Shown: positions 1 to 5,114 of the stretch, piece after piece
Layout: the number at the start of each line of letters is the position of its first letter
Position numbering within the stretch: position 1 is the stretch's first letter
The notes under the pieces: model-generated
What the model was told of the DNA's origin: nothing
Seen by the model: the letters and a program-made list of their open reading frames with translations, nothing else
Database searches by the model: none
DNA from: Pseudomonadota bacterium
Lineage (GTDB): Bacteria > Pseudomonadota > Alphaproteobacteria > Rhizobiales > Rhizobiaceae
Reading direction: 5' to 3'
NCBI GenBank assembly: GCA_023419995.1
Contig: JAEZXF010000092.1
Span: 1-5,114, forward strand
Length of the DNA stretch: 5,114 bases
Program-made: the position numbers and the translations under genes

Positions 1-386
1 CAGCCGACCATGCCGGCGGCCAGCGCCGCGGCGCCGGACCAGGCGCCGGCCCGCGCCGGGATGCGGTCGCCCGGGCGCGCGGAAACGAGCCGCAGCCCCC
101 AGGCGATGGCCGGCACCAGTGCCACGACGGAACCCAGGCCGAGGAACTGCATCAGAAGGTCGGCCACCACCGCGCCGGGATAGCCCATCGCGTTGGTGAC
201 GACGTTGTCGGTGGCGTGGCTGAACGAGGGATCGGCCACGTTCCACGTGCCGAGGCTGGCGAGGCAGAACGCCGCCGCCGCCAGGACCGCCAGTCCCGTC
301 GCCCGCGTCGCCTGCCGCCGCACGAAGCCGCGCAGGCCGTAGCCGGTTTCGCCGATCGCCAGTTGCGCCGTCGCGCTCGAACGCAT
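1..386 (-). CDS. ftsK: DNA translocase FtsK, N-terminal fragment (runs off left edge)
   Basis: This is the first 128 residues of the division-site DNA translocase FtsK. FtsK anchors at the septum through an N-terminal membrane domain and pumps chromosome ends with a C-terminal ATPase, which lies beyond the window. A hydrophobic segment at residues 31-47 is followed by a periplasmic stretch with DPS at 52-54. Next comes the family-typical block NAMGYPGAVVADLLMQFLG (65-83), running into a second membrane segment (about 82-101), and a third begins near 112. This pattern is typical of alphaproteobacterial FtsK. The ATG at 386 is preceded by a GGGGTG stretch, and an in-frame TGA five codons upstream rules out a longer form. 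A CtrA-type box lies about 80 bp upstream of the start. Codon use resembles the neighbours. Identification is from remembered family sequence, not a search. Confidence 0.9.
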   Translation of the reverse strand, partial: MRSSATAQLAIGETGYGLRGFVRRQATRATGLAVLAAAAFCLASLGTWNVADPSFSHATDNVVTNAMGYPGAVVADLLMQFLGLGSVVALVPAIAWGLRLVSARPGDRIPARAGAWSGAAALAAGMVG

Positions 387-461
387 GTGAACACCCCGTC
401 AAGCCGTGCCGTGCGCGCCGGCCTGACGGCGCACACTTTTCGCGGTGAGATTAAGGACCCG

Positions 462-484
462 ATGGTTAAGGCCGCATTAACCAT
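462..484. promoter_or_regulatory. CtrA-type box, perfect inverted repeat upstream of ftsK
   Basis: The sequence ATGGTTAA-N7-TTAACCAT is a perfect 8-bp inverted repeat. It contains TTAA at 466-469 and TTAAC at 477-481 separated by exactly 7 bases, which is the full consensus for CtrA, the alphaproteobacterial cell-cycle response regulator (TTAA-N7-TTAAC). Because of the symmetry it reads as a full site on both strands. It lies about 80 bp upstream of the ftsK start and about 90 bp upstream of the EcfG-type box of the opposite gene, so ftsK is the more likely target. An extra TTAA half-site sits at 451-454. TTAA is otherwise nearly absent from this GC-rich window; I found only one more, near 2657. 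I could not define a convincing -10 element for ftsK. CtrA control is inferred from the motif. Confidence 0.7.
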
Positions 485-573
485 GCCCCGCCGCGTGCAC
501 GCCTCGCCGGGGAGGCGCCGCGCAGGGGTCGCGGCGGCGGGCAGGCCGTCCGTCTCCTTCGGCGCCCGGCGCC

Positions 574-599
574 GGAACTGCGCAGGGGCACCGCACGTT
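574..599 (+). promoter_or_regulatory. EcfG-type (general stress sigma factor) promoter
   Basis: GGAAC at 574-578 and CGTT at 596-599 are separated by 17 bases. This matches the known alphaproteobacterial EcfG promoter (GGAAC, 16-17 bases, CGTT). The -10 element ends 29 bp before the ATG of the host-attachment gene, and a GGAG ribosome site (618-621) lies between, so the geometry fits a short leader. Other GGAAC occurrences that I checked in the window do not have CGTT at the right spacing. If correct, the downstream two-gene unit belongs to the PhyR/EcfG general stress regulon. Confidence 0.65.
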
Positions 600-628
600 A
601 CCGGAGGAGCGCAAAACGGAGATCGGAC

Positions 629-1084
629 ATGTCCAACGTCGACGTCAAGCTGAAGCACGGCCTGCTGGTGGTCGTCGCGGATGGCGAGAGGGCCCTGTTC
701 CTCAAGAACAAGGGCGACCCGGAATACCCGAATTTCGAGGTGCTGCGCGAGATGGAGCAGGAGAACCCGCCCACCCGCGAGCAGGGGACGGAGCGCCCCG
801 GCCGGCACAGCGACGGCCCCTCGCCCCACAACAGCGCCTACGAGGAAACCGACTGGCACCGCCTCGGCAAGGAGCGGTTCGCCGCCGAGATCGCCGACCG
901 GCTCTATGGCTGGGCGCATGCCGGCAAGTTCGACGCGGTCGCCATCGTCGCGCCGCCGCAGGTGCTGGGCGAGATGCGCAAGCGGCTCCACCAGGAGGTC
1001 GCCTCGAAGGTGGTGGCGGAGATATCGAAGACGCTGACCAACCACTCTGTGGTCGACATCGAGAAGATCCTCAAGGCGGCATGA
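629..1084 (+). CDS. host attachment family protein
   Basis: This 151-residue soluble protein belongs to the Host_attach family ('protein required for attachment to host cells'), common in rhizobia and other proteobacteria. The biochemical role of the family is not firmly established. Family signatures are visible: a hydrophobic strand with ADG near the start (LLVVVADGERA, 12-22), then ERPGR near residue 55, a block SAYEETDWH around 69-77, KERFAAEIADRL after it, VAPPQVLGEMRKRLH in the second half, and a C-terminal segment of the form SKTLTNHSVVDIEKIL. Length is typical. There is no signal peptide or membrane segment, so it is probably cytoplasmic despite the family name. The ATG at 629 has GGAG (618-621) seven bases upstream. 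It is preceded by an EcfG-type promoter and followed after 15 bp by a small ORF, probably in one transcript. A stress role is inferred from the promoter only. Confidence 0.85.
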   Translation: MSNVDVKLKHGLLVVVADGERALFLKNKGDPEYPNFEVLREMEQENPPTREQGTERPGRHSDGPSPHNSAYEETDWHRLGKERFAAEIADRLYGWAHAGKFDAVAIVAPPQVLGEMRKRLHQEVASKVVAEISKTLTNHSVVDIEKILKAA

Positions 1085-1099
1085 CGGCGAGGCGAGACC

Positions 1100-1276
1100 A
1101 TGAGCGACGACCGCCACGAATGGCTCGACCCCGACAACGAGCGCGACGCGCTGGTGCGCCATCTCGTCGAGAACACCGACCTGTCGCCGATCCAGGCGAA
1201 GGAGCTGGTGGCGAAGCACGGTACCGACCGGGCGAAGCTCCTCGAGATCGCCCGGACGATAAAGGCCGAAGGCTGA
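1100..1276 (+). CDS. small conserved-looking hypothetical protein, 58 aa
   Basis: This is a short reading frame of 58 residues, acidic at the N-terminus (MSDDRHEWLDPDNERD). The central and C-terminal part is predicted helical, LSPIQAKELVAKHG followed by TDRAKLLEIARTIKAEG, which suggests a small two- or three-helix bundle. It has no membrane segment or signal. It starts 15 bp after the stop of the host-attachment gene, with a GA-rich ribosome site (AGGCGAG, about 1089-1095) close before the ATG, so it is probably translated from the same mRNA. The helix-loop-helix spacing (LS..QA..L...HG.DR..L...A) recalls small proteins often seen in Rhizobiales genomes, but I cannot name a family. Function is unknown; co-expression under the EcfG-type promoter suggests a stress-related protein. 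An overlapping frame starting at 1081 gives an arginine-rich, non-protein-like product and was not chosen. Confidence 0.7.
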   Translation: MSDDRHEWLDPDNERDALVRHLVENTDLSPIQAKELVAKHGTDRAKLLEIARTIKAEG

Positions 1277-1322
1277 CGCGCCGCCTCGGGTGAGGCCGGC
1301 CAGCCGATCTAGTGGAACCGGC
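1277..1322. other. convergent intergenic gap
   Basis: These 46 bases separate two converging genes. I see only short, weak inverted repeats (for example a 5-bp GCCTC/GAGGC hairpin near 1284-1297) and no T-run, so no intrinsic terminator can be called for either side. Confidence 0.5.
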
Positions 1323-1580
1323 TCAGGCCCGGGGCCGGACCACGACGACGCGCGGCGGCGGCGCGTAGATCCACGCGTCGTGCCGCAGCGAGGCGCGGCG
1401 GGAAGCCCGGCGGTCGAGCTCGATGCGCTGCAGGCACTCGGCGAAGGCGTCGTTCTTGCGGGTGAAGCCGTAGGAGCGGCACGTCTCCTCGTCGGCGCGG
1501 CGCTGCTCTTCCGGGGTCACGGTGGTGCAGGCCGCGAGGAACGCGGCAAGAAGGATCGGCAACAGGCGCACGGGCGTCAT
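1323..1580 (-). CDS. small lipoprotein, 85 aa
   Basis: The product has a lipoprotein signal peptide: positively charged MTPVR, a hydrophobic core LLPILLAAFLAA, and a lipobox ending LAAC with the lipidated cysteine at position 18. The mature part is about 68 residues. It begins TTVTPEEQRRADEETC and contains a second region CRSYGFTRKNDAFAECLQR (33-51) with two cysteines about 15 residues apart (possible disulfide in the periplasm). A basic, arginine-rich stretch follows, and the C-terminus is proline- and valine-rich (APPPRVVVVRPRA). The same SYGF...F..CL pattern occurs in small hypothetical lipoproteins of Rhizobiales, by memory. The ATG at 1580 has GGAG (1588-1591) seven bases upstream. The frame stays open far upstream, but that part is antisense to other genes. 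Function is unknown; membrane attachment is inferred from the lipobox. Confidence 0.8.
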   Translation of the reverse strand: MTPVRLLPILLAAFLAACTTVTPEEQRRADEETCRSYGFTRKNDAFAECLQRIELDRRASRRASLRHDAWIYAPPPRVVVVRPRA

Positions 1581-1632
1581 GGGTCTTCTCCGTATCGATG
1601 CGCCCCGCCCAACCATAGCCGGAAACATAGCA

Positions 1633-1660
1633 CGGCCGCGCCAAAAGCGAAGCGCGGCCG
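1633..1660 (-). terminator. GC-rich hairpin after the LysR gene, possible terminator
   Basis: CGGCCGCGC (1633-1641) and GCGCGGCCG (1652-1660) form a perfect 9-bp inverted repeat around a 10-base loop. It lies about 43 bp downstream of the LysR-type gene stop and 53 bp upstream of the lipoprotein start, both on the minus strand. In that direction the stem is followed by TGCTATGTTTCC rather than a clean T-run, so termination may be inefficient or Rho-assisted. It could also shape the leader of the lipoprotein mRNA. Confidence 0.4.
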
Positions 1661-1702
1661 CAAGCGGCAGGCCGCCGCACCCGCCTTCCTGCGCCGCGCC
1701 CC

Positions 1703-2542
1703 TCAGCCCACCACCTGCTTCAGCGTCGCGAGCGCATCCTTCATTTCCGGCCGGCCCTCCCCCGCCTCGGCATAGACCGCATAGGCGGGATAGGTGAACT
1801 CGGGCGCGCCCTCGACGAGCTCGAGCGTGCCGGCCGCCACGTGCGGCGCCACCGTGCCCTTGCGGAAGTAGCCCATGCCGCCGGCGCGCAGGATGTAGGA
1901 AAGCCCGAGCGGCCCGAGGCCGACGAGCACGCCCGGCTCGCGGAAGACCGGCGAGCCCGCGCCGTGCTGCGCGGCGAACAGCGGCCCCCAGTCGACATAG
2001 ACGTAGTCGAGCGCCGCCTCGTCCTCGCCCAGCGGCGTGCGCACCAGCACCAGCTGCTCCTCCTGCAGCAGCTCGACCCGGAACCCCGGCAGCAGCATCG
2101 GCGCGTAGAGGACGGCGATGTCGAGGACGCCGGTGCGCAGCTGCTCGAGAAGCTGGTCGGGCATGCCGACATGAGCGCTGATGGCGATGGCCGGCCGCAC
2201 CTTGCGCATCCGCACCAGCCAGTCGAGCAGGAGCGGGTTCCACAGGCTGAGCTCGCCGCCGAGCGCCACCGCCCCGGTGCGGCCGGGCGGCAGCGCGAGC
2301 TGGTGGCGCGCCCGCTCCCAGACCTGGACGAAGGACTGCGCGAAGCGCTCGAACTCGCGGCCGGCCGGCGTCAGCTGCGCCCCGTTGCGGCTGCGCACGA
2401 AGAGCTGGCGCCCCAGTTCGTCCTCCAGCGTGCGGATCCGCGCCGACACCGTGGTCTGCGTCACGTGCAGGCGGTCGGCGGCGCGCAGGAACGAGCCGCA
2501 ATGCACGATCTCCAGGAAGGTCCGGGCGCGGTCTATGTCCAT
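1703..2542 (-). CDS. LysR-family transcriptional regulator
   Basis: This 279-residue DNA-binding regulator has a LysR N-terminal winged helix-turn-helix. The helices are at about 16-37 (GSFLRAADRLHVTQTTVSAR), followed by the typical RIRTLEDELGRQLFVR and LTPAGREF (57-64). A linker helix leads into the effector-binding domain (about 91-279). That domain includes MPDQLLEQLRTGVLDIAVLY (127-146) and LVLVRTP (164-170), the usual hinge strands. It is slightly shorter than the common 295-310 residues. The ATG at 2542 is chosen over an in-frame ATG at 2656 because the family normally begins at M-D-I-D and a perfect GGAGG lies seven bases upstream; the extra 38 residues look like untranslated leader. 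It is divergent from the cyclo-ligase/CtaD-like pair, the classical arrangement for a LysR regulator and its target. The effector is not predictable from sequence. Confidence 0.92.
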   Translation of the reverse strand: MDIDRARTFLEIVHCGSFLRAADRLHVTQTTVSARIRTLEDELGRQLFVRSRNGAQLTPAGREFERFAQSFVQVWERARHQLALPPGRTGAVALGGELSLWNPLLLDWLVRMRKVRPAIAISAHVGMPDQLLEQLRTGVLDIAVLYAPMLLPGFRVELLQEEQLVLVRTPLGEDEAALDYVYVDWGPLFAAQHGAGSPVFREPGVLVGLGPLGLSYILRAGGMGYFRKGTVAPHVAAGTLELVEGAPEFTYPAYAVYAEAGEGRPEMKDALATLKQVVG

Positions 2543-2549
2543 GGAACGG

Positions 2550-2554
2550 CCTCC
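2550..2554 (-). promoter_or_regulatory. ribosome binding site deciding the LysR start
   Basis: GGAGG on the minus strand lies seven bases before the ATG at 2542. It supports that start over the longer open frame beginning at 2656. Confidence 0.75.
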
Positions 2555-2630
2555 GGCTTGCCATGCGCGCCGCGGCACGCCGGCCTTCGCATCCTGTCCC
2601 GCGGCGGATGACGGTTCCGGGCGCGACAGT

Positions 2631-2643
2631 GCAAAATTCTTGC
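2631..2643. promoter_or_regulatory. possible operator, imperfect dyad GCAA-N5-TTGC
   Basis: A 13-bp dyad (GCAA, five bases, TTGC) sits in the only AT-richer patch of the divergent gap (2543-2741), just downstream of the putative regulator promoter. LysR-type proteins bind interrupted dyads in such gaps, but this one does not have the textbook T-N11-A ends. It is offered only as the best visible candidate. Confidence 0.2.
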
Positions 2644-2654
2644 TTCCATCCAGC

Positions 2655-2683
2655 ATTTAATTCCGTTTGTTTTCTGCCTTCAA
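2655..2683 (-). promoter_or_regulatory. candidate promoter of the LysR gene
   Basis: On the minus strand TTGAAG (2678-2683) and TTAAAT (2655-2660) are spaced by 17 bases. Each hexamer matches the housekeeping consensus at four of six positions. It lies in the AT-rich part of the divergent gap and would give a leader of about 100 bases. I found no comparably good promoter for the plus-strand genes, whose promoter must lie in the same gap. Confidence 0.3.
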
Positions 2684-2741
2684 GGGTCTCACCATTCTCC
2701 TGCCGCGGCCCGCGGCCACGCGAGGCGGGAAGGACCCGAGG

Positions 2742-3401
2742 ATGCAGCACGACGAGGAGATGCAGGAGACCGGCGAGTACGCCTCGCCGCCCTGCTTCAT
2801 GCACGAGCTTTCGCCCGACTTTCAGCCCCGGCCGGAACGGACGGATGCGTGGGCCGACGTCGCACGCTGGCGCAAGGCCGAGCGCCAGCGCCTGATCGCG
2901 GCGCGCCTGGCCATGGACGCACGGGAGCGGGCGGCGCGCGCCGACATGATCGCCGTTGGCCTCGACCACGCCGTCGGCCGCGTCTCCGGCCGCATCGTCG
3001 CGGCCTACTGGCCGTTCCGCGGCGAGCCGGACCTGCGGTCCTGGACCATCCGGGTGATTGAGCGCGGCGGCCGCATCGCGCTGCCGGTCGTCATCCGCAA
3101 GGGCTGGCCCCTCGAGTTCCGCATCTGGGCGCCCGGCGACCCGCTGGAGCGCGGCGTCTGGAACATCCTCGTCCCCTCGCGCGGGCCGGCGGTCGAGCCC
3201 GACATCGTCGTCGCGCCGGTCGTCGGCTTCGACGCCGCCCATTACCGGCTCGGCCACGGCGGCGGCTTCTACGACCGCACGCTGGCCGCGATGCGCCGGC
3301 GGCCGCTGACGCTCGGCGTCGGCTACGAGACGGCGCGCCTCCCCACGATCTACCCGCAACCGCACGACATCGCGCTCGACGCGATCGTCACCGACGCATG
3401 A
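2742..3401 (+). CDS. 5-formyltetrahydrofolate cyclo-ligase family protein
   Basis: The family converts 5-formyltetrahydrofolate to 5,10-methenyltetrahydrofolate using ATP, in the cytoplasm. The 219-residue product shows the whole domain: basic helix [14 protein letters not shown] (43-56), [11 protein letters not shown] (89-99), strand LPVV (114-117), [10 protein letters not shown] then [17 protein letters not shown], and the nucleotide-binding signature [13 protein letters not shown] (169-181), then a late HDI..DAIVTD. The first 40 residues are an extension, acidic and carrying [11 protein letters not shown] (13-23). The ATG at 2742 is chosen for GGGAAGGA seven bases upstream; an upstream in-frame ATG at 2667 lacks such a site. 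The gene ends 23 bp before the CtaD-like ORF and is probably co-transcribed with it. No zapA or obvious 6S RNA neighbour is present, so this may be a paralogue and not the housekeeping enzyme. The substrate of this copy is not proven. Confidence 0.85.
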   Translation: MQHDEEMQETGEYASPPCFMHELSPDFQPRPERTDAWADVARWRKAERQRLIAARLAMDARERAARADMIAVGLDHAVGRVSGRIVAAYWPFRGEPDLRSWTIRVIERGGRIALPVVIRKGWPLEFRIWAPGDPLERGVWNILVPSRGPAVEPDIVVAPVVGFDAAHYRLGHGGGFYDRTLAAMRRRPLTLGVGYETARLPTIYPQPHDIALDAIVTDA

Positions 3402-3413
3402 CCACGCCCGCCG

Positions 3414-3421
3414 AGGAGGAG
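3414..3421 (+). promoter_or_regulatory. ribosome binding site deciding the CtaD-like start
   Basis: AGGAGGAG lies a few bases before the ATG at 3425. The in-frame ATG at 3398, which overlaps the stop of the upstream gene as ATGA, has no such site before it, so 3425 is preferred. Confidence 0.75.
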
Positions 3422-3424
3422 AAG

Positions 3425-5020
3425 ATGGCCGACGCCGCAGCAGGGAGCCACAGCGACAGGCCCGGCTTTGCCGCGCGCTGGCTGTTCTCGACCAACCACA
3501 AGGACATCGGCACGCTCTATCTCTGCTTCTCGATCCTCGCCGGCATCCTCGGCACCGCGCTCTCCGTCGGCATCCGCATGGAGTTGCAGGAGCCGGGCAT
3601 GCAGATCTTCGCCTCCTCCGAGACCTTCAACGTCTTCGTCAGCGGCCACGGGCTGGTGATGATCTTCTTCGTCATCATGCCGGCGCTGATCGGCGGCTTC
3701 GGCAACTGGTTCGTGCCGATCATGATCGGCGCGCCGGACATGGCCTTCCCGCGCATGAACAACGTCTCGTTCTGGCTGCTCGTCGCCTCCTTCATCCTGT
3801 TCCTGATCTCGCTGTTCGTGCCGGGCGCGCCGGGCTCGACGGGGCACGGCGGCGGCTGGACGCTCTACCCGCCCTATTCCGATATCGGCCAGTCCGGCCC
3901 CGCGGTCGATTTCGTCATCCTCGCCATCCACCTGTCGGGCGCCTCGTCGATCCTCGGCGCCATCAACTTCATCACCACCATCTTCAACATGCGCGCCCCC
4001 GGCATGACGCTGCACAAGATGCCGCTCTTCGCCTGGTCGATGCTGGTCACCGGCTTCATGCTGCTGATCGCGCTGCCGGTGCTCGCCGGCGCCATCACCA
4101 TGCTGCTCACCGACCGCAACTTCGACACCACCTTCTTCGCGCCGCAGGGCGGCGGCGACCCGATCCTCAACCAGCACCTGTTCTGGTTCTTCGGCCACCC
4201 CGAGGGCTACATCATGATCCTGCCGGGCTTCGGCATCGTCAGCCACGTCATCTCGACCTTCTCGAGGAAGCCGATCTTCGGCTATCTCGGCATGGCCTAC
4301 GCCATGGTCGCCATCGGGGTCATCGGCTTCGTGGTCTGGGCGCACCTCATGTTCACCGTCGGCCTGTCGGTCGACAGCCAGCGCTATTTCGCCTTCGCCT
4401 CGATGGTCATCGCGGTGCCCACCGGCATCAAGGTGTTCTCGTGGCTGGCGACGATGTGGGGCGGCTCGATCACCTTCAAGGTGCCGATGCTGTGGGCCAC
4501 GGGCTTCGTGCTCCTCTTCACCATCGGCGGCGTCACCGGCGTGGTGCTGGCCAATCCCGGCATCGACCGGGTGCTGCACGACACCTACTACGTGATCGCG
4601 CATTTCCCCTACGTGCTGACGCTCGGCGCCGCCTTCGCCATCTTCGCCGCGTTCTACTACTGGTTCCCCAAGATGAGCGGCTACATGATGAGCGAGCGGC
4701 TGGGGCAGATCCACTTCTGGCTCACCTTCGTCGGCGTCAACCTGATCTTCTTTCCGCAGCACTTCCTCGGCCTCGCCGGCATGCCGCGCCGCTACGCCGA
4801 CTATCCCGACGCCTATGCCGGCTGGAACTACGTCTCGTCGATCGGCTCCTACATCTCCGCCGCCGGCCTTGTCGTGTTCCTGTTCGCGGTGGCGGAGGCC
4901 TTCGCGCGCAAGCGGCAGGCCGTCGCCAACCCGTGGGGCGAAGGCGCGACGACGCTCGAATGGACGCTGTCCTCGCCGCCGCCCTACCACCAGTTCGAAA
5001 GGCTTCCCCGGATCCTGTGA
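3425..5020 (+). CDS. ctaD: cytochrome c oxidase subunit I (CtaD/CoxA) homologue with altered metal ligands
   Basis: This 531-residue membrane protein has the about 12 hydrophobic segments and length of aa3-type subunit I. That subunit normally holds heme a and the heme a3-CuB oxygen-reducing site in the inner membrane. Retained are heme a ligand His75, CuB ligands His258 and His307, cross-link Tyr262, Glu260, K-channel Thr333 and Lys336, D-channel Asp105 with Asn94/Asn112, His385-Asp386, heme a3 ligand His393, and Arg455-Arg456. Changed are the third CuB ligand (WAHH to WAHL, Leu308), the second heme a ligand (HFHY to HFPY, Pro395) and GHPEVY to GHPEGY (Gly261). A Pro-Pro pair usual after SFWLL is Val-Ala. 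The frame is intact. No subunit II, III or assembly gene is adjacent, though stand-alone ctaD genes are known in Paracoccus. Normal oxidase activity is doubtful; decay or sequence error is the alternative. Confidence 0.9.
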   Translation: MADAAAGSHSDRPGFAARWLFSTNHKDIGTLYLCFSILAGILGTALSVGIRMELQEPGMQIFASSETFNVFVSGHGLVMIFFVIMPALIGGFGNWFVPIMIGAPDMAFPRMNNVSFWLLVASFILFLISLFVPGAPGSTGHGGGWTLYPPYSDIGQSGPAVDFVILAIHLSGASSILGAINFITTIFNMRAPGMTLHKMPLFAWSMLVTGFMLLIALPVLAGAITMLLTDRNFDTTFFAPQGGGDPILNQHLFWFFGHPEGYIMILPGFGIVSHVISTFSRKPIFGYLGMAYAMVAIGVIGFVVWAHLMFTVGLSVDSQRYFAFASMVIAVPTGIKVFSWLATMWGGSITFKVPMLWATGFVLLFTIGGVTGVVLANPGIDRVLHDTYYVIAHFPYVLTLGAAFAIFAAFYYWFPKMSGYMMSERLGQIHFWLTFVGVNLIFFPQHFLGLAGMPRRYADYPDAYAGWNYVSSIGSYISAAGLVVFLFAVAEAFARKRQAVANPWGEGATTLEWTLSSPPPYHQFERLPRIL

Positions 5021-5090
5021 GGGGGAGGAGGCCGGCCGCCTGCCCCCGCCGGGTGCCGCCGGCTCTGGAGCGTCCCGCCTTATGGTGGGC

Positions 5091-5114
5091 CGGGCGGGGC
5101 GCGCCCGTTTTATT
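5091..5114 (+). terminator. Rho-independent terminator after the CtaD-like gene
   Basis: CGGGCG (5091-5096) and CGCCCG (5102-5107) form a 6-bp GC stem with a 5-base loop, directly followed by TTTTATT up to the window end. It lies about 70 bp after the CtaD-like stop and would close the cyclo-ligase/CtaD-like transcript. The 5021-5090 stretch before it shows no gene. Confidence 0.6.

Noticed and set aside
216..653. 145-residue plus-strand open frame over the ftsK start and the intergenic region
   Set aside because: It is antisense to ftsK, arginine-rich, and covers the CtrA and EcfG motifs; no ribosome site was seen.
152..1219. 355-residue minus-strand open frame
   Set aside because: It crosses the ftsK start region and is antisense to the host-attachment gene, both of which are better supported; the composition is not protein-like.
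1630..1655. Possible promoter for the lipoprotein gene (TTCGCT, 16 bases, TATGTT on the minus strand)
   Set aside because: The -35 match is poor and it overlaps the hairpin, so it is too weak to list.
1841..2611. 256-residue plus-strand open frame opposite the LysR gene
   Set aside because: The LysR frame has clear family motifs and a good start; this is its antisense shadow.
2640..2741. Promoter for the cyclo-ligase/CtaD-like pair
   Set aside because: A promoter must exist here or nearby, but no pair of hexamers with good spacing was found on the plus strand.
1323..3365. 680-residue minus-strand open frame
   Set aside because: Only its last 85 codons (from the ATG at 1580) have a ribosome site and lipoprotein features. 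The rest is antisense to the cyclo-ligase gene or out of frame with the LysR gene, with low-complexity Arg/Ala/Gly sequence.
3350..4990. 546-residue minus-strand open frame opposite the CtaD-like gene
   Set aside because: It is rich in Asp, Glu, His, Arg and Gly with no recognisable domain, as expected for the antisense of a GC-rich membrane-protein gene. The plus strand has clear homology.
5074..5098. Alternative pairing of CCCGCC with GGCGGG overlapping the terminator stem
   Set aside because: It could in principle be an anti-terminator, but in such GC-rich sequence short complementary runs are expected by chance.
5082..5114. ATG at 5082 open to the window end, possible start of a next gene
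   Set aside because: No well-spaced ribosome site, and the frame runs through a hairpin followed by a T-rich stretch, which fits a terminator better. Only 11 codons are visible.

Overview
The window is GC-rich and looks like a chromosome segment from an alphaproteobacterium, most likely Hyphomicrobiales (Rhizobiales). The evidence is the alphaproteobacterial type of FtsK N-terminus, a host-attachment family protein, an EcfG-type (general stress) promoter, a full CtrA box, and a CtaD-type cytochrome oxidase subunit whose overall sequence resembles rhizobial ones. No mobile elements, CRISPR arrays, tRNA or rRNA genes were seen.

Layout. Positions 1-386 (minus) hold the N-terminal part of ftsK, which runs off the left edge. 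The 387-628 gap separates it from a plus-strand pair. It holds a perfectly palindromic CtrA-type box (462-484), placed to control ftsK, and an EcfG-type promoter (574-599), placed to drive the pair. The pair is a host-attachment family protein (629-1084) and a 58-residue unknown protein (1100-1276). Convergent to it are a small lipoprotein gene (1323-1580, minus) and, upstream of that, a LysR-family regulator (1703-2542, minus). A GC-rich hairpin lies between these last two. Divergent from the regulator is a plus-strand pair: a 5-formyltetrahydrofolate cyclo-ligase family protein (2742-3401) and a cytochrome c oxidase subunit I (CtaD) homologue (3425-5020). A hairpin followed by a T-rich run at the right edge probably ends that transcript.

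The main observation concerns the CtaD homologue. It is full length, in frame and clearly of the aa3 type, yet two of the six metal-ligand histidines are replaced. The second histidine of the WAHH pair (a CuB ligand) is Leu308, and the second histidine of the HFH motif (a heme a ligand) is Pro395. The near-invariant Val of the GHPEVY motif is Gly261. The other four ligand histidines, the cross-link tyrosine and the proton-channel residues are retained. It therefore looks like an oxidase-derived protein that should not work as a normal proton-pumping oxidase, or else a locus with decay or sequence errors at exactly these codons. It has no adjacent subunit II, subunit III or assembly gene. It is paired with a folate-type enzyme and a divergent LysR regulator, which makes the three-gene unit (1703-5114) the best candidate here for an undescribed function.
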